DNA from: Archivesica marissinica
Taxonomy: Eukaryota > Mollusca > Bivalvia > Venerida > Vesicomyidae
Assembly: GCA_014843695.1 (NCBI GenBank)
Contig: CM026400.1
Span: 40,424,912 to 40,488,911 of the forward strand
Direction: 5' to 3'
Length of the DNA: 64,000 nt
Shown here: piece by piece, positions 1 to 11,500 of the stretch
How the letters are laid out: each line of letters opens with the position of its first letter
Position numbering within the stretch: the first letter of the stretch is position 1
Notes under the pieces: model-generated
What the model was told of the DNA's origin: nothing
What the model saw: only the letters and a program-made list of their open reading frames with translations
The model's database searches: none
Made by a program: the position numbers and the translations under genes

Positions 1-297
1 AGAGTGATGAGCAATAATTTTAGAACAATTCTGGGTGCTCTTAAACAGCATAATCTTACACTCAGAGGATCCCGCATTGTCCGTGGTAATTATGGCGACG
101 ACTCAACGAGGGATCGTTCCGAGGATCAAACGCGTGATGCGAACGAATATAGTTCCGGCTCTCGTTCATCTACCAATCGTGACAACACACGAGGTCATTC
201 TCAGAGCCGTGACAGTTGGAACCGCGTAGGTCGCGGACGAAATGGCAACAACGGACGGCGTGGTGGCTACAGACAACTGAACCAAAGCAGAAAATGA
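1..297 (+). pseudogene. LINE ORF1 C-terminal fragment
   Basis: The open frame enters from the left edge and stops at TGA 295-297, so only about 98 residues of the C-terminus are visible. The tail is rich in Arg, Gly, Asn and Ser, with a run like GRGRNGNNGRRGG, which suits a nucleic-acid-binding ORF1 tail. No zinc knuckle or RRM can be seen in the visible part. The stop lies in the same frame as the endonuclease that follows directly. Function is inferred from position in front of a LINE endonuclease. Confidence 0.6.
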
Positions 298-1098
298 GTG
301 AACGTCGGGTTTTGGAACGTCCGCGGTTGGAACTGTAACATTGATTCTGACAGTCATGTTTTAAGATCTTCTTGTGTTTTAAATAGTGATTGTGAGATTA
401 TAGGTGTAGCTGAGACTCATCTTTTAAATGATAATGTTTTACACGTCGATGGTTATCAATGGTTTGGTTTTAATCGTGATAATATTCATAAAAATGCACG
501 GACAGGTTCCGGAGGCGTAGGCTTTTTGATAAAAAATGTTATTTGCAATGAATTCAATATTTCTGTACTAGATTGTTCGTTTGAAGGAATTATGTGGTTA
601 AAAATGTACCGTAAATCTGATAATTGTGTTATCATGCCATGTGTTTGTTATTTGCCACCGGAAAACTCATCTAGACGCATTGATGTTAATTCGTTCTATG
701 ATAATCTTTTGACTGGTATTTACAGAAATCAGAATGAAGGAACCGTATTTATATGTGGATACTTTAACAGTCGTTGTGGAGATTTAGATGATTTTATTAA
801 TGGCGTTGATAATATACCTATTCGCAATGTTGTTGATTTTAAAACTAATTCATATGGTGAATTATTTGTTGATTTTATGATTAATGCTAATATGTGTATG
901 CTAAATGGTCGTAACTACGCTAATAATGATTACACGTCAGTGTCGGTTAAAGGTTTATCAGTAGTGGATTATTGTATAGTAAGTCACGATGACCTTTCAT
1001 TGTTTTCAGATTTTACCGTTGTACGTACATCAGATTTGATTAATAAATCAGGTGACCTTAAGTGTTGGTACCTACCAGTATCCCAGATCATTCTATGA
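298..1098 (+). pseudogene. LINE apurinic-type endonuclease domain, catalytic Asp replaced
   Basis: This is an exonuclease-endonuclease-phosphatase fold domain, which in LINEs nicks target DNA to prime reverse transcription. Visible motifs in order are FWNVRGWN near residue 5, AETHL near 40, YLPP near 118, GYFNSRCGD at about 154-162 and SVVDYCIVS near 224. The usual GDFN motif reads GYFN here: codon 760-762 is TAC, so a catalytic or metal-coordinating Asp is lost. The final PDHS motif is only found in another frame (around 1080-1095), which shows a frameshift near 1060. There is no ATG at the start; the frame is open directly after TGA 295-297. A dead relic is the best reading. Confidence 0.85.
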
Positions 1099-2915
1099 TT
1101 AAATGGAGTATCACCATTAGTGCAGTTCCCCAGTTTACTAGTCAATACAATAATAGCTATGACAAGTTTGATGTATCTAATGTTCCTGAAACTTTTCTAT
1201 TAGACCAAGATGTCCTTAATAGTGTTAACGTAACTATTGATAAACTTGAGCATTGCCATCAAACGCAAACTGATATTGATTATATTTATGAGGACTGGTG
1301 TAGTATTTTAAAATATAATATGTACAAGTCAGTGCCTTATAAAACAATTACCTCTGGTTGGTGCAATAGAAAATGCAGACCGGGAAAGCCGTGGTGGAGT
1401 AGCGATCTAACTGATAGTTGGAATAATGTTTGTACAGCAGAACGAAATTGGTTGAATTGTGTTGCATGTAATAAAAACCGAAATGTATATCTCAAGTCCG
1501 AGTATATTCAGGTCCGTAAACATTTTGACCGTGAAGTACAGAAGGCAAAACGTTTATATTGGTATTCTTTACAAAATGAATTGCTGAAGGAATGTAATGT
1601 AGACCAGTCAAACTTTTGGAAATCTGTAGGTAACATCGGCGTTGGTCAGATTAAGAAAAAATGTATACCTCTAGAAGTTACATTAAATGATGGTTCTCTC
1701 TCTACAGATTTGTCACAGGTATTAAACAAATGGAAACATGATTTTAGCTCGTTATATAAAAATGATAATTATGTATATTCATCACAGAACTCTAATGTAT
1801 TGAATGATGTAACTGATTATGCAGATCTGTCTTTTAATGCAAACATTACTATTTTTGAAGTAAAGAAGGCAATTGATGGTGCCAAGAAGGGAAAAGCCTG
1901 TGGCATAGACGGTATCCCTAGTGAAGTTTTACAGAACGATACGTCCGTGCTATTTTTGCATACTCTGTTTAATGTATGCTTCTCCAATGGGACTGTCCCG
2001 TCTATCTGGGGCAAATGTATTATAAACCCAATACCAAAACCCTCAATGACGGATTCAAGAGATCCCCTGTCTTATAGGGGCATAGCACTGGCCTCAGCCA
2101 TGTACAAGATTTATTGTAATATTTTAAACGCCAGGCTAAGTTGTTGGGCTGAACATAACGATAAGATCGCAGATGAGCAAAACGGTTTCAGAAAGAAGCG
2201 TAGTACCATAGATCACTTATCCACTTTGACCTCTATTATTGATACAAGAAAACAAGTTAAAAAAGCCACATTCTGTGCCTTTATTGATTTTAGTAAGGCG
2301 TACGATTTTATTAACAGAGATAAATTGTGGAAAAGACTCAATGAAATTGGAGTTGCCGGTAATATGTGGCGAGCTGTTAAGTCTATCTACTCATCTGTGT
2401 CGTCATGTATTAGGGTAAACTCTTTTAAGACTGATTGGTTTGATGTTAATTGTGGCTTAAGACAGGGGTGCATTCTATCGCCGCTTTTATTTAATTTGTA
2501 CATTAATGATTTAACGATATTTTTGAAATCATTAAATATCGGTGTTAATGTCGATAATGACTGTATAGGTATTCTATTGTACGCGGATGACATTGTCCTA
2601 CTAGCAGAAAACCAACTTGATTTGCAGAGATTATTGAATGCTTTACATGACTGGTGCAATATAAACGATATGTTTATAAACAGGGATAAAAGTAGAGTTG
2701 TCCATTTTCGTCCTGCTTCTATGCCAAGATCTGATGTTATTTTTAAATGTGGTGTTAATGTTCTGGAAACTATAGGTATATATACTTATTTAGGAATTGT
2801 TTTGAGTGAATACCTTGACTTCAATGTTACTGCAAAATGTGTTGCTCAAAGTGCAAGTCGTGCATTGGGACTGCTCATTGCTAAATGTAAGTTAGTTGGG
2901 GGGTGTACCATATAA
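1062..2915 (+). pseudogene. LINE reverse transcriptase domain
   Basis: The RT copies element RNA at the nicked target. The frame starts just upstream of the displaced endonuclease motif PDHSM. RT blocks are clear: GKACGIDGIPSEVL (about 1890-1930), YRGIALAS, DEQNGFRKKRST, motif A as FIDFSKAYDFIN (about 2278-2316), GLRQGCILSPLLFNLYIND, and the catalytic box LLYADDIVLL with YADD at 2580-2591. The catalytic aspartates are intact. The frame ends at TAA 2913-2915, just after a six-G run at 2896-2901, while homologous coding continues in another frame from about 2896. The reading frame is otherwise open for 617 codons, so the frame changes are recent or are sequencing errors. Confidence 0.92.
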
Positions 2916-3804
2916 TGTTTTCTCCAAATTGTATGACTCTGTTGTCTGGCCTGTGATTGCTTATGGCGCCCCGGTTTGGGGATATAAAGCGTTTGCATGC
3001 ATTAATGCAATCCACAATCGTGCCATGCGTTTCTTTCTTGGTGTTGGGAAATATTCTCCCAATGCAGCTGTCTCCGGGGAAATGGGTTGGCAGCCGCCAG
3101 TTGTGCGACAATGGAAGCACATATCTGGGTTTTGGGCACGCTTAGCTAATACCGACAATTCCAGATTAAATAAGCGAGTTGCACTATGGGCGAATGCTAA
3201 ATCTACAAGTTATAAAAACTGGTTTTATTATGTCAAGAGACAGTTTGCAGACATTAATTTGATGGATTACTGTAACCTATCTATACCTATACATAAGCAC
3301 AATTTAGTAGATAGTGTGGAAAATGCGGTAATGGAGAAATATGTTACTGACTGGTCCACCTCTATTAACAGTGTGATCGGTGTTTCTGGACGTGGTCGCA
3401 ATAAGCTTAGAACCTACTGTACATTTAAATTTAAATTTCAAACAGAAGTATATTGTAAAATGATTTTACCCACACGTCACAGATCAGCATTATGTAAATT
3501 TAGATGTGGAGTTGCTCCATTACGTATAGAAACCGGAAGGTATGAGTATTTACCACTTGATGAACGTAAGTGCCCTTTCTGTAATGTATTAGAAGACGAA
3601 AGTCATGTATTATTAGAATGTTCACTGTATGATGATTTGAGAGCTGTTCTCTTAGAGAAAGCCTCATTATATGAAAATGACTTTCGGAACAAACCTGTAT
3701 CCGACCAGCTTAGAATTATTTTTACTACTATACCTCTGATTAGAATTGTTGCCAAAACCTGTTTTTATATTCTTCAACGACGATCCTTTTATTTATGTAA
3801 ATAA
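2896..3804 (+). pseudogene. LINE ORF2 C-terminal region with CCHC knuckle
   Basis: This continues ORF2 after the frame change near 2896. It opens with the post-RT segment GVPYNVFSKLYDSVVWPVI, typical of the thumb region in LINE ORF2 proteins. It ends with a C-x2-C-x7-H-x4-C knuckle (Cys codons 3571, 3580, His 3604, Cys 3619; residues CPFCNVLEDESHVLLEC). The stop TAA is at 3802-3804. No RNase H signature is present. It is in the same frame as the endonuclease ORF, so the two frame changes around the RT cancel each other. Confidence 0.85.
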
Positions 3805-4195
3805 TGTATCCATTTGATTTATTGATTGTGTGTCTCTTATCCATTCCGAGAAACAGCTGCTAATTAGTTCAACCGCGATCTGATCGAGGTTGATAACTGA
3901 TATTTTAAAACATTTCTTAATTGCGCATTAGTGCTTTTTTCCATTTCAGTATTTCAAAATTTCTGGTTTTAGTAAGTATTTAATTTTCAATTAGCGACTG
4001 TTCCCCGGTTTTAATATGTAAATATAATAATATGTCGTTAGACTGTGATAGTTTGATTATCTGTGATTACATTAGTCTCTTATAATTCTTTTATAATGAA
4101 TGGTGTTGTACTTTGCCACGATAATTTGTTGTGTATATTTTATGTATTGTACAACGATGAGACCGAAATAAAGAATAAATCTGTGTTAACTCAAA
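3805..4195 (+). other. LINE 3' untranslated region
   Basis: AT-rich non-coding sequence follows the ORF2 stop and contains AATAAA at 4167-4172. No tail repeat or target-site duplication can be fixed. Its end does not resemble the 3' tail shared by SINE families B and C in this window, so this LINE is probably not their partner. Confidence 0.5.
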
Positions 4196-4527
4196 CACGC
4201 GAATTCTAAACATGCGATTGCTAGCACGTGTGAACACATGTTCAAACATCTCCTGACACAATTGTTATATACTTTCAACTACTCTTGCATTTATTCTTAT
4301 AATATTGACAAATGGACATTGGTATTTTATCATTCGTTGTTTAGCACGTGGAATGAACCTGTGCAGGCTTCCGTCTTTGTCTGTGCATTACGTTCGTTAA
4401 GTTCGAGCGGTTGAGCATTTGTTAGTGCTGGGACTGACTGCTATGTAAGAGTGGTGGCCATTCCCTGATTAGCTGAAATTTGTTGGATACATGTAACCTG
4501 TTTTCACTTGTCACATTCCTTGTCGTG

Positions 4528-4748
4528 GAAGGCGTGATAGCGCAGTGGATGCAGGTTCGCTTCAGGTCCGGAGTTCGAGTCCCGCTGGAGCCGTTACGAT
4601 TATGCCCTTAGGCAAGGCATTTAAATTCCACGTTGCCTCTTCTCTCCCTCGTGGCGATGGATTCCATCAGGAATGAGGTCTCGAGAGTGATTAATATAAG
4701 TTGAAATAACTTGTTTCGCAATCGAGCTAAAATTAATTTGTATAAACT
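4528..4748 (+). mobile_element. SINE family B, near full length
   Basis: The tRNA-like head contains box A (GATAGCGCAGTGG) and box B (GAGTTCGAGTCCC). A body with GCCCTTAGGCAAGGCATTTA follows, then the 3' tail GAGTGATTAATATAAGTTG and CGCAATCGAGCTAAAAT. Other copies fold ttcgc/gcgaa around a loop that would carry a CAG anticodon, but part of that stem is missing here. Confidence 0.85.
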
Positions 4749-5402
4749 AATCGAGTAAGTATTACAAGTCACATAGTCCCAATCATTGACATGCGTATAA
4801 CACACCGGTGGTATCACCAAGCAAACAAGTTTTTGTTTATTTCTGTTTCTGTGTATGTAAATCTTGTAACAGACAAGCTTCAGCAATTGCGAGAGACTTA
4901 GGCTAACCCCGTTCCAATCAATGGGTTCTATATGTTTGGCATCTCTCATCGCTGGAAAGCACCATACCCCACTAACAAGTGATAACTCGCCAGTTTACCG
5001 CAGTTATATCTGCAGCTATCGTATACAGTGCATACCCTTCCCAGTAAGGCAAAATAACTCACTTGCATACGTTGCTTTGCCAGTAGTCATCTTAGTAGCT
5101 GCACCTACATCAGGTCCCTGCTTTTTCTGCCAGAGTCACTATATTGCTTATTCGCCATCCGGCACACGCAAGCAACTACCGTTGAGTTCCAACTGTTGCC
5201 CTTCATATGTGTATGGTACCAGGGTACCACAGTATATAACATACAGTACACATCATATTATCTCATATTGTGTTTGTTAATCATTATGTTTAGAGCTGTT
5301 TTGTGCTTTGTTCAAATTGAGATTGTTGTCATGCATTAAGAGTATATCTGTATTAATTAATTATGTTCCATTCCTGGGCATAGTATCCATACAAACCGTA
5401 CC
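4749..5402. other. Unique-looking non-coding DNA
   Basis: No gene or repeat is recognised. A 119-codon open frame at 4921-5280 on the plus strand shows no recognisable motif and is not called as a gene. Confidence 0.4.
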
Positions 5403-7455
5403 TGTTTGTTCGTAGATATCGCGAGATAGACCAAGCACTTGTTCGTAGATATCGCGAGATAGACCAAGCACTTGTTCGTAGATATCGCGAGATAGACCAA
5501 GCACTTGTTCGTAGATATCGCGAGATAGACCAAGCACTTGTTCGTAGATATCGCGAGATAGACCAAGCACTTGTTCGTAGATATCGCGAGATAGACCAAG
5601 CACTTGTTCGTAGATATCGCGAGATAGACCAAGCACTTGTTCGTAGATATCGCGAGATAGACCAAGCACTTGTTCGTAGATATCGCGAGATAGACCAAGC
5701 ACTTGTTCGTAGATATCGCGAGATAGACCAAGCACTTGTTCGTAGATATCGCGAGATAGACCAAGCACTTGTTCGTAGATATCGCGAGATAGACCAAGCA
5801 CTTGTTCGTAGATATCGCGAGATAGACCAAGCACTTGTTCGTAGATATCGCGAGATATACCAAGCACTCGTTCGTAGATATCGCGAGATAGACCAAGCAC
5901 TCGTTCGTAGATATCGCGAGATAGACCAAGCACTCGTTCGTAGATATCGCGAGATAGACCAAGCACTCGTTCGTAGATATCGCGAGATAGACCAAGCACT
6001 CGTTCGTAGATATCGCGAGATAGACCAAGCACTTGTTCGTAGATATCGCGAGATAGACCAAGCACTTGTTCGTAGATATCGCGAGATAGACCAAGCACTT
6101 GTTCGTAGATATCGCGAGATAGACCAAGCACTTGTTCGTAGATATCGCGAGATAGACCAAGCACTCGTTCGTAGATATCGCGAGATAGACCAAGCACTCG
6201 TTCGTAGATATCGCGAGATAGACCAAGCACTCGTTCGTAGATATCGCGAGATAGACCAAGCACTCGTTCGTAGATATCGCGAGATAGACCAAGCACTCGT
6301 TCGTAGATATCGCGAGATAGACCAAGCACTCGTTCGTAGATATCGCGAGATAGACCAAGCACTCGTTCGTAGATATCGCGAGATAGACCAAGCACTCGTT
6401 CGTAGATATCGCGAGATAGACCAAGCACTTGTTCGTAGATATCGCGAGATAGACCAAGCACTTGTTAGTAGATATCGCGAGATAGACCAAGCACTTGTTC
6501 GTAGATATCGCGAGATAGACCAAGCACTTGTTCGTAGATATCGCGAGATAGACCAAGCACTTGTTCGTAGATATCGCGAGATAGACCAAGCACTCGTTCG
6601 TAGATATCGCGAGATAGACCAAGCACTCGTTCGTAGATATCGCGAGATAGACCAAGCACTCGTTCGTAGATATCGCGAGATAGACCAAGCACTCGTTCGT
6701 AGATATCGCGAGATAGACCAAGCACTCGTTCGTAGATATCGCGAGATAGACCAAGCACTTGTTCGTAGATATCGCGAGATAGACCAAGCACTTGTTCGTA
6801 GATATCGCGAGATAGACCAAGCACTCGTTCGTAGATATCGCGAGATAGACCAAGCACTCGTTCGTAGATATCGCGAGATAGACCAAGCACTCGTTCGTAG
6901 ATATCGCGAGATAGACCAAGCACTCGTTCGTAGATATCGCGAGATAGACCAAGCACTCGTTCGTAGATATCGCGAGATAGACCAAGCACTCGTTCGTAGA
7001 TATCGCGAGATAGACCAAGCACTCGTTCGTAGATATCGCGAGATAGACCAAGCACTCGTTCGTAGATATCGCGAGATAGACCAAGCACTCGTTCGTAGAT
7101 ATCGCGAGATAGACCAAGCACTTGTTCGTAGATATCGCGAGATAGACCAAGCACTTGTTCGTAGATATCGCGAGATAGACCAAGCACTCGTTCGTAGATA
7201 TCGCGAGATAGACCAAGCACTTGTTCGTAGATATCGCGAGATAGACCAAGCACTCGTTCGTAGATATCGCGAGATAGACCAAGCACTTGTTCGTAGATAT
7301 CGCGAGATAGACCAAGCACTCGTTCGTAGATATCGCGAGATAGACCAAGCACTCGTTCGTAGATATCGCGAGATAGACCAATCACTTGTTCGTAGATATC
7401 GCGAGATAGACCAAGCACTTGTTCGTAGATATCGCGAGATAGACCAAGCACTCGT
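5403..7455. repeat. 33-bp minisatellite, about 62 copies
   Basis: The unit is about 33 bases and carries GATATCGCGAGATAGACC. Copies are nearly identical. The main difference is a T/C site in CACTTGTTCG versus CACTCGTTCG, arranged in blocks of consecutive same-type units. Because 33 is divisible by three and the unit has no stop in several frames, long repetitive open frames appear on the minus strand (for example 5357-7381); these are not called as genes. Confidence 0.97.
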
Positions 7456-7496
7456 TGAAGGTTTCTAACTCGATCATACATAGGATAGTCAAAGCG

Positions 7497-7640
7497 TATA
7501 TGTGGTCATTCGTGTGGGAGGAAACCGGAGTACCCGGAGAAAACCCACCTGTCCGATCTGGCGACCATCGTACCATCTCACATACTTCCCGGTCCGAGGA
7601 TCGAACCCGGGTCGCAATGTACAATACATGCTTACGCTAC
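7497..7640 (-). mobile_element. SINE family C, truncated
   Basis: Read on the minus strand it has a box B like GGTTCGATCCTCGGACC, then a body ending in GGGTACTCCGGTTTCCTCCC and CACACGAATGACCAC. The 3' tail and the box A end are missing or decayed. It abuts the end of the 33-bp array. Confidence 0.75.
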
Positions 7641-8554
7641 CAATATTGATTTGGATGGAATGTGATTAGAAGGAATAAAAACGGTTCGAAAGCATAACAA
7701 AATCACCGAGGTATCTATCGTTTTGAGGGTATACGATTGCAACTATTAACTCGCTTGCACAATCACAAGTCTGCCGGGAAACCAATAAACACTTGAAAAC
7801 GTCCAACGCATCGCTGGGAACAATCTTCGCGTCATTTAATTGCATCATTGTATCATAGCGCTTGAAGCAAAGTACGGTAATGACAATTCAACGTTTCATA
7901 TATGCAGACATATTACGGTTCCATCAATCCAAGGATAATGCCCAAGCTTTATCAACAACTGGGTCTTCTAGAAAATCATTCAAAACAGTGCGATGCAATT
8001 AATGTGTACGTTCTAATTCTCGAACTTGCTTTTCTACAGTACAGTAATCCAAGAGTATCTTTATAGCCTATACAACAGAGTCGTACATGCTTTATGTGTT
8101 CACTTTATTTAAATGGTCATATTTCTAGAATTGTTTGTCCAAATTTTTTTTCATTTTGAGTGTCCAATTTTGGACAACTCTTTTTGTGCTTTTTAGATAT
8201 TACGGGAATGTTAGAATCTAAATAATATTTATTTTGCGTTATTTATAGTTAAATAAAACAGTGTGTGTCGATTTGAGCGCCGGAATGAACCACTTACTGA
8301 GTGTGGTTAATTCCCAGGAATCATAACTCCAAACCAGGTTTCATTCGGCAATACATAACGGAAAGATAAATATTAGTTCTTATGTTAGGGTAAATTCCTG
8401 TTTGCATATTCAGATAAAATGCCGAGTCATGTTAGAATCCTTATTAAAATGAAAGCAAAACAATTATCATCTAGCAAGCAAAAGCACATAACAGTTATTT
8501 GTAATATTAATAACTGTGGACATAATAACGCTTGTTTAGGTGTATCTGGTAGTT
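7641..8554. other. Non-coding DNA, nothing recognised
   Basis: AT-rich sequence without recognisable genes. Only short open frames are present, none with a motif. Confidence 0.4.
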
Positions 8555-8837
8555 TTACGTTTATTTATCATCGCTACCGGTTGCCCATATGAGCGACGCC
8601 TCCTGAAGAGATTAGTCATTTTTAGATTTTTGGAGGATAGTGCAATTATACAGACAGAGACCCATTCCAGAATATCCTCTGGTTCTTTTACGTGCACAGT
8701 GTAAAACAGCTACACGAGATGCCGGTGTAACGTCCCATCTGAAATACTGTTAATATTATTATGGTCAGACGGGGAATCGAACCTGCTATCCCTGGATTAC
8801 CAGTCCAGCGTGTTACCATTGGACTACAGATCCATAT
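8555..8837 (-). mobile_element. SINE family A, full length
   Basis: On the minus strand the tRNA-like head has box A TAGTCCAATGG and box B GGTTCGATTCCCC. Its anticodon arm (ctgga, ctggtaa, tccag) would carry GGT (Thr-like). The body contains GTGCACGTAAAAGAACCAGA and CACTATCCTCCAAAAATC. The 3' end contains CATATGGGCAACCGGTAGCG then ATAAACG. Members of this family recur eight times in the window. Confidence 0.88.
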
Positions 8838-9646
8838 GTAGGTGTATCTGAATTCCATTAGCTGTCCACGTCTTCGACTACAATGAGCGGCTACATAATA
8901 CACGTTGCCATGTCTAAATCATATGCAAATTATAGCATAGTGTACGGTACGACACACACACGCTCGCACGAACATTCACACATACTGAGGGCGAGAGGGA
9001 ACGAACGAGAAGGACAGTATATAATACGCGGTATTACAGTGCTTTCCTTACATAGAAATAATCCTTGGTTTGAACATATGTATTCCACTATATACATTCA
9101 CAACACAATACGTGTACCCGAACTCATAGAAGTAAGCTAATATCTGAGCCAGAAACCAATAACCGAATACTTGTTTCCCTAGTTGCTATCTCAGTACAGA
9201 TACATATGGCAGGAAAACATGATCTGTTTGTACACCAACAAAAACAGATACCATATAACAGAATGTATGTGTTACAGCTTCGTCCAATCCATTCCCATTA
9301 CAAACACCACAACTTATGCTTAGACTGTTGCCGTTATTTCTCTCTTCCAATCTGAAATCGCAGTTTGATTCTCTTTTATTGTTACACTGTAAGGATTAAA
9401 GATAGCAATTCTAATTTAGCTATCAAATACAGTGTTGCCTTTTCTACACTTAATGTAGCATTACGTGATTCCCTTACTAATCTACTACTATTACGTGTCT
9501 TATACATTTAGCTTAGTCAATACTATGGAGGATATTTGTATTTACTAGTGTAAGCTTGGAATTTATTTCATCGAGTTGTCATCGAAATTTGTACATGTAT
9601 TTCTACGAGTGGCGTTAGTTAAATTACTGTCTGTGATCACGACGTT
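8838..9646. other. Non-coding DNA, nothing recognised
   Basis: No gene is supported. An 85-codon open frame at 8883-9140 has no motif. Confidence 0.35.
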
Positions 9647-9876
9647 AGTTTATACAAATTTATTTTAGCTCGATTGCGAAGCAAGTTCATTCAAGTTATA
9701 TGAATCACTCTCGATACCTCATTCCTGATGTAAATCCATCGCCATGAAGGAGAGAGAAAAGGCAATGTGGAATTTAAATGCCTTGCCTAAGGGCACACTC
9801 ATAACGGCTCCAGCGGGGTTCAAACTCCGGACCTTTCGCACCTGAAGCGAACGGGCATCCACTGTGATATCACGAC
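9647..9876 (-). mobile_element. SINE family B, near full length
   Basis: On the minus strand: head GTCGTGATATCACAGTGGAT, box B GGAGTTTGAACCCCGC, body GCCCTTAGGCAAGGCATTTA, and the tail with CGCAATCGAGCTAAAATAAA. The ttcgc/gcgaa anticodon arm is conserved. Confidence 0.87.
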
Positions 9877-9986
9877 GTTGAAATGTATTGAGAAAACTCA
9901 ATCATTCATTGGAAGGTATAACAGAAAATGTCACATTATCGATTTTATACACATTTGTATACACAGTTGTATACACAGTTGTATAA

Positions 9987-10190
9987 ACGATTGCGAAGCA
10001 AGTTCTAACAACTTATATTAATCATTCTCGTTGACGCGGATGAAAGCGTTAATGTTGTCATTCGTGTTGTAGGAAACCGGAGTACCCGGAGAAAACCCAC
10101 CTGTCTGAGCTGGCGACCACCGTACAATCGCACATACTTCCCGGTCCGAGGATCGAACCCGCTAACCACTGCGTTAATCGGACAGCCATA
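9987..10190 (-). mobile_element. SINE family C
   Basis: On the minus strand: head GGCTGTCCGATTAACGCAGT, a small deletion next to box B GGGTTCGATCCTCGGACC, body with GGTGGGTTTTCTCCGGGTAC, and the 3' tail GAATGATTAATATAAGTTGT followed by GCTTCGCAATCG. The tail matches that of family B. Confidence 0.85.
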
Positions 10191-10500
10191 TACACATTTG
10201 TATATTATTGGACAGGATGTTCGATAAGTCGAATTTTAAATCTCCTGTGTATGTTATATTATGTCAAATGTTTGATTCTTGAAAGAAACTATATTTAACC
10301 CTTTCCTTCATAGAGATTTATGGTTAATATACAATAATATCTCCATACAAACGACAACCATTTAGCTATCATGCAGTGGATAAGTAGTGGCCATATCTAT
10401 CTCATATCCATAAAAATATTACTGAAATACATGCGATTCTGACATTTATTATGAACATTGGTTTGGCTACTACATTGTTAATGTATGCCGTATTGGTAAT

Positions 10501-11500
10501 NNNNNNNNNNNNNNNNNNNNNNNNNNNNNNNNNNNNNNNNNNNNNNNNNNNNNNNNNNNNNNNNNNNNNNNNNNNNNNNNNNNNNNNNNNNNNNNNNNNN
10601 NNNNNNNNNNNNNNNNNNNNNNNNNNNNNNNNNNNNNNNNNNNNNNNNNNNNNNNNNNNNNNNNNNNNNNNNNNNNNNNNNNNNNNNNNNNNNNNNNNNN
10701 NNNNNNNNNNNNNNNNNNNNNNNNNNNNNNNNNNNNNNNNNNNNNNNNNNNNNNNNNNNNNNNNNNNNNNNNNNNNNNNNNNNNNNNNNNNNNNNNNNNN
10801 NNNNNNNNNNNNNNNNNNNNNNNNNNNNNNNNNNNNNNNNNNNNNNNNNNNNNNNNNNNNNNNNNNNNNNNNNNNNNNNNNNNNNNNNNNNNNNNNNNNN
10901 NNNNNNNNNNNNNNNNNNNNNNNNNNNNNNNNNNNNNNNNNNNNNNNNNNNNNNNNNNNNNNNNNNNNNNNNNNNNNNNNNNNNNNNNNNNNNNNNNNNN
11001 NNNNNNNNNNNNNNNNNNNNNNNNNNNNNNNNNNNNNNNNNNNNNNNNNNNNNNNNNNNNNNNNNNNNNNNNNNNNNNNNNNNNNNNNNNNNNNNNNNNN
11101 NNNNNNNNNNNNNNNNNNNNNNNNNNNNNNNNNNNNNNNNNNNNNNNNNNNNNNNNNNNNNNNNNNNNNNNNNNNNNNNNNNNNNNNNNNNNNNNNNNNN
11201 NNNNNNNNNNNNNNNNNNNNNNNNNNNNNNNNNNNNNNNNNNNNNNNNNNNNNNNNNNNNNNNNNNNNNNNNNNNNNNNNNNNNNNNNNNNNNNNNNNNN
11301 NNNNNNNNNNNNNNNNNNNNNNNNNNNNNNNNNNNNNNNNNNNNNNNNNNNNNNNNNNNNNNNNNNNNNNNNNNNNNNNNNNNNNNNNNNNNNNNNNNNN
11401 NNNNNNNNNNNNNNNNNNNNNNNNNNNNNNNNNNNNNNNNNNNNNNNNNNNNNNNNNNNNNNNNNNNNNNNNNNNNNNNNNNNNNNNNNNNNNNNNNNNN
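10501..11500. other. Assembly gap of exactly 1000 N
   Basis: All bases are N. The round length suggests a fixed-size scaffold gap. Its right edge lies inside the 32-bp array, so the array probably caused the break and its true length is unknown. Confidence 0.99.

Larger units (their letters stand above)
1..4195 (+). mobile_element. Non-LTR retrotransposon (LINE), APE endonuclease type, damaged, 5' end outside window
   Basis: The order of parts is a basic ORF1 tail, an apurinic-type endonuclease, a reverse transcriptase with YADD, a C-terminal CCHC-like knuckle, and a 3' untranslated stretch of about 390 bases. An AATAAA lies at 4167-4172. No RNase H domain and no poly(A) tail are seen. The coding part is broken by an in-frame TGA at 295-297 and two frame changes near 1060 and 2895, so this copy is unlikely to move by itself. 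The 3' limit near 4195 is estimated from the polyadenylation-like signal; no target duplication can be seen because the 5' end is outside the window. I cannot assign the clade with confidence. Confidence 0.9.

Noticed and set aside
3805..4195. LINE as the partner of SINE families B and C
   Set aside because: Its 3' end does not match the tail shared by those SINEs.
5357..7381. 674-codon open frame of VYLAISTN(E/K)CL repeats
   Set aside because: It is created by a 33-bp period without stops; other frames are open as well, and there is no unique coding sequence or start context.
5403..7455. CRISPR-like array
   Set aside because: Units are head-to-tail without unique spacers, and the setting is a eukaryotic genome.
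8760..8837. Genuine tRNA genes at the GGT- and CAG-anticodon-like arms (here and in the other SINE copies)
   Set aside because: No full acceptor stem, and each is followed by the same SINE body in many copies, so they are SINE heads.
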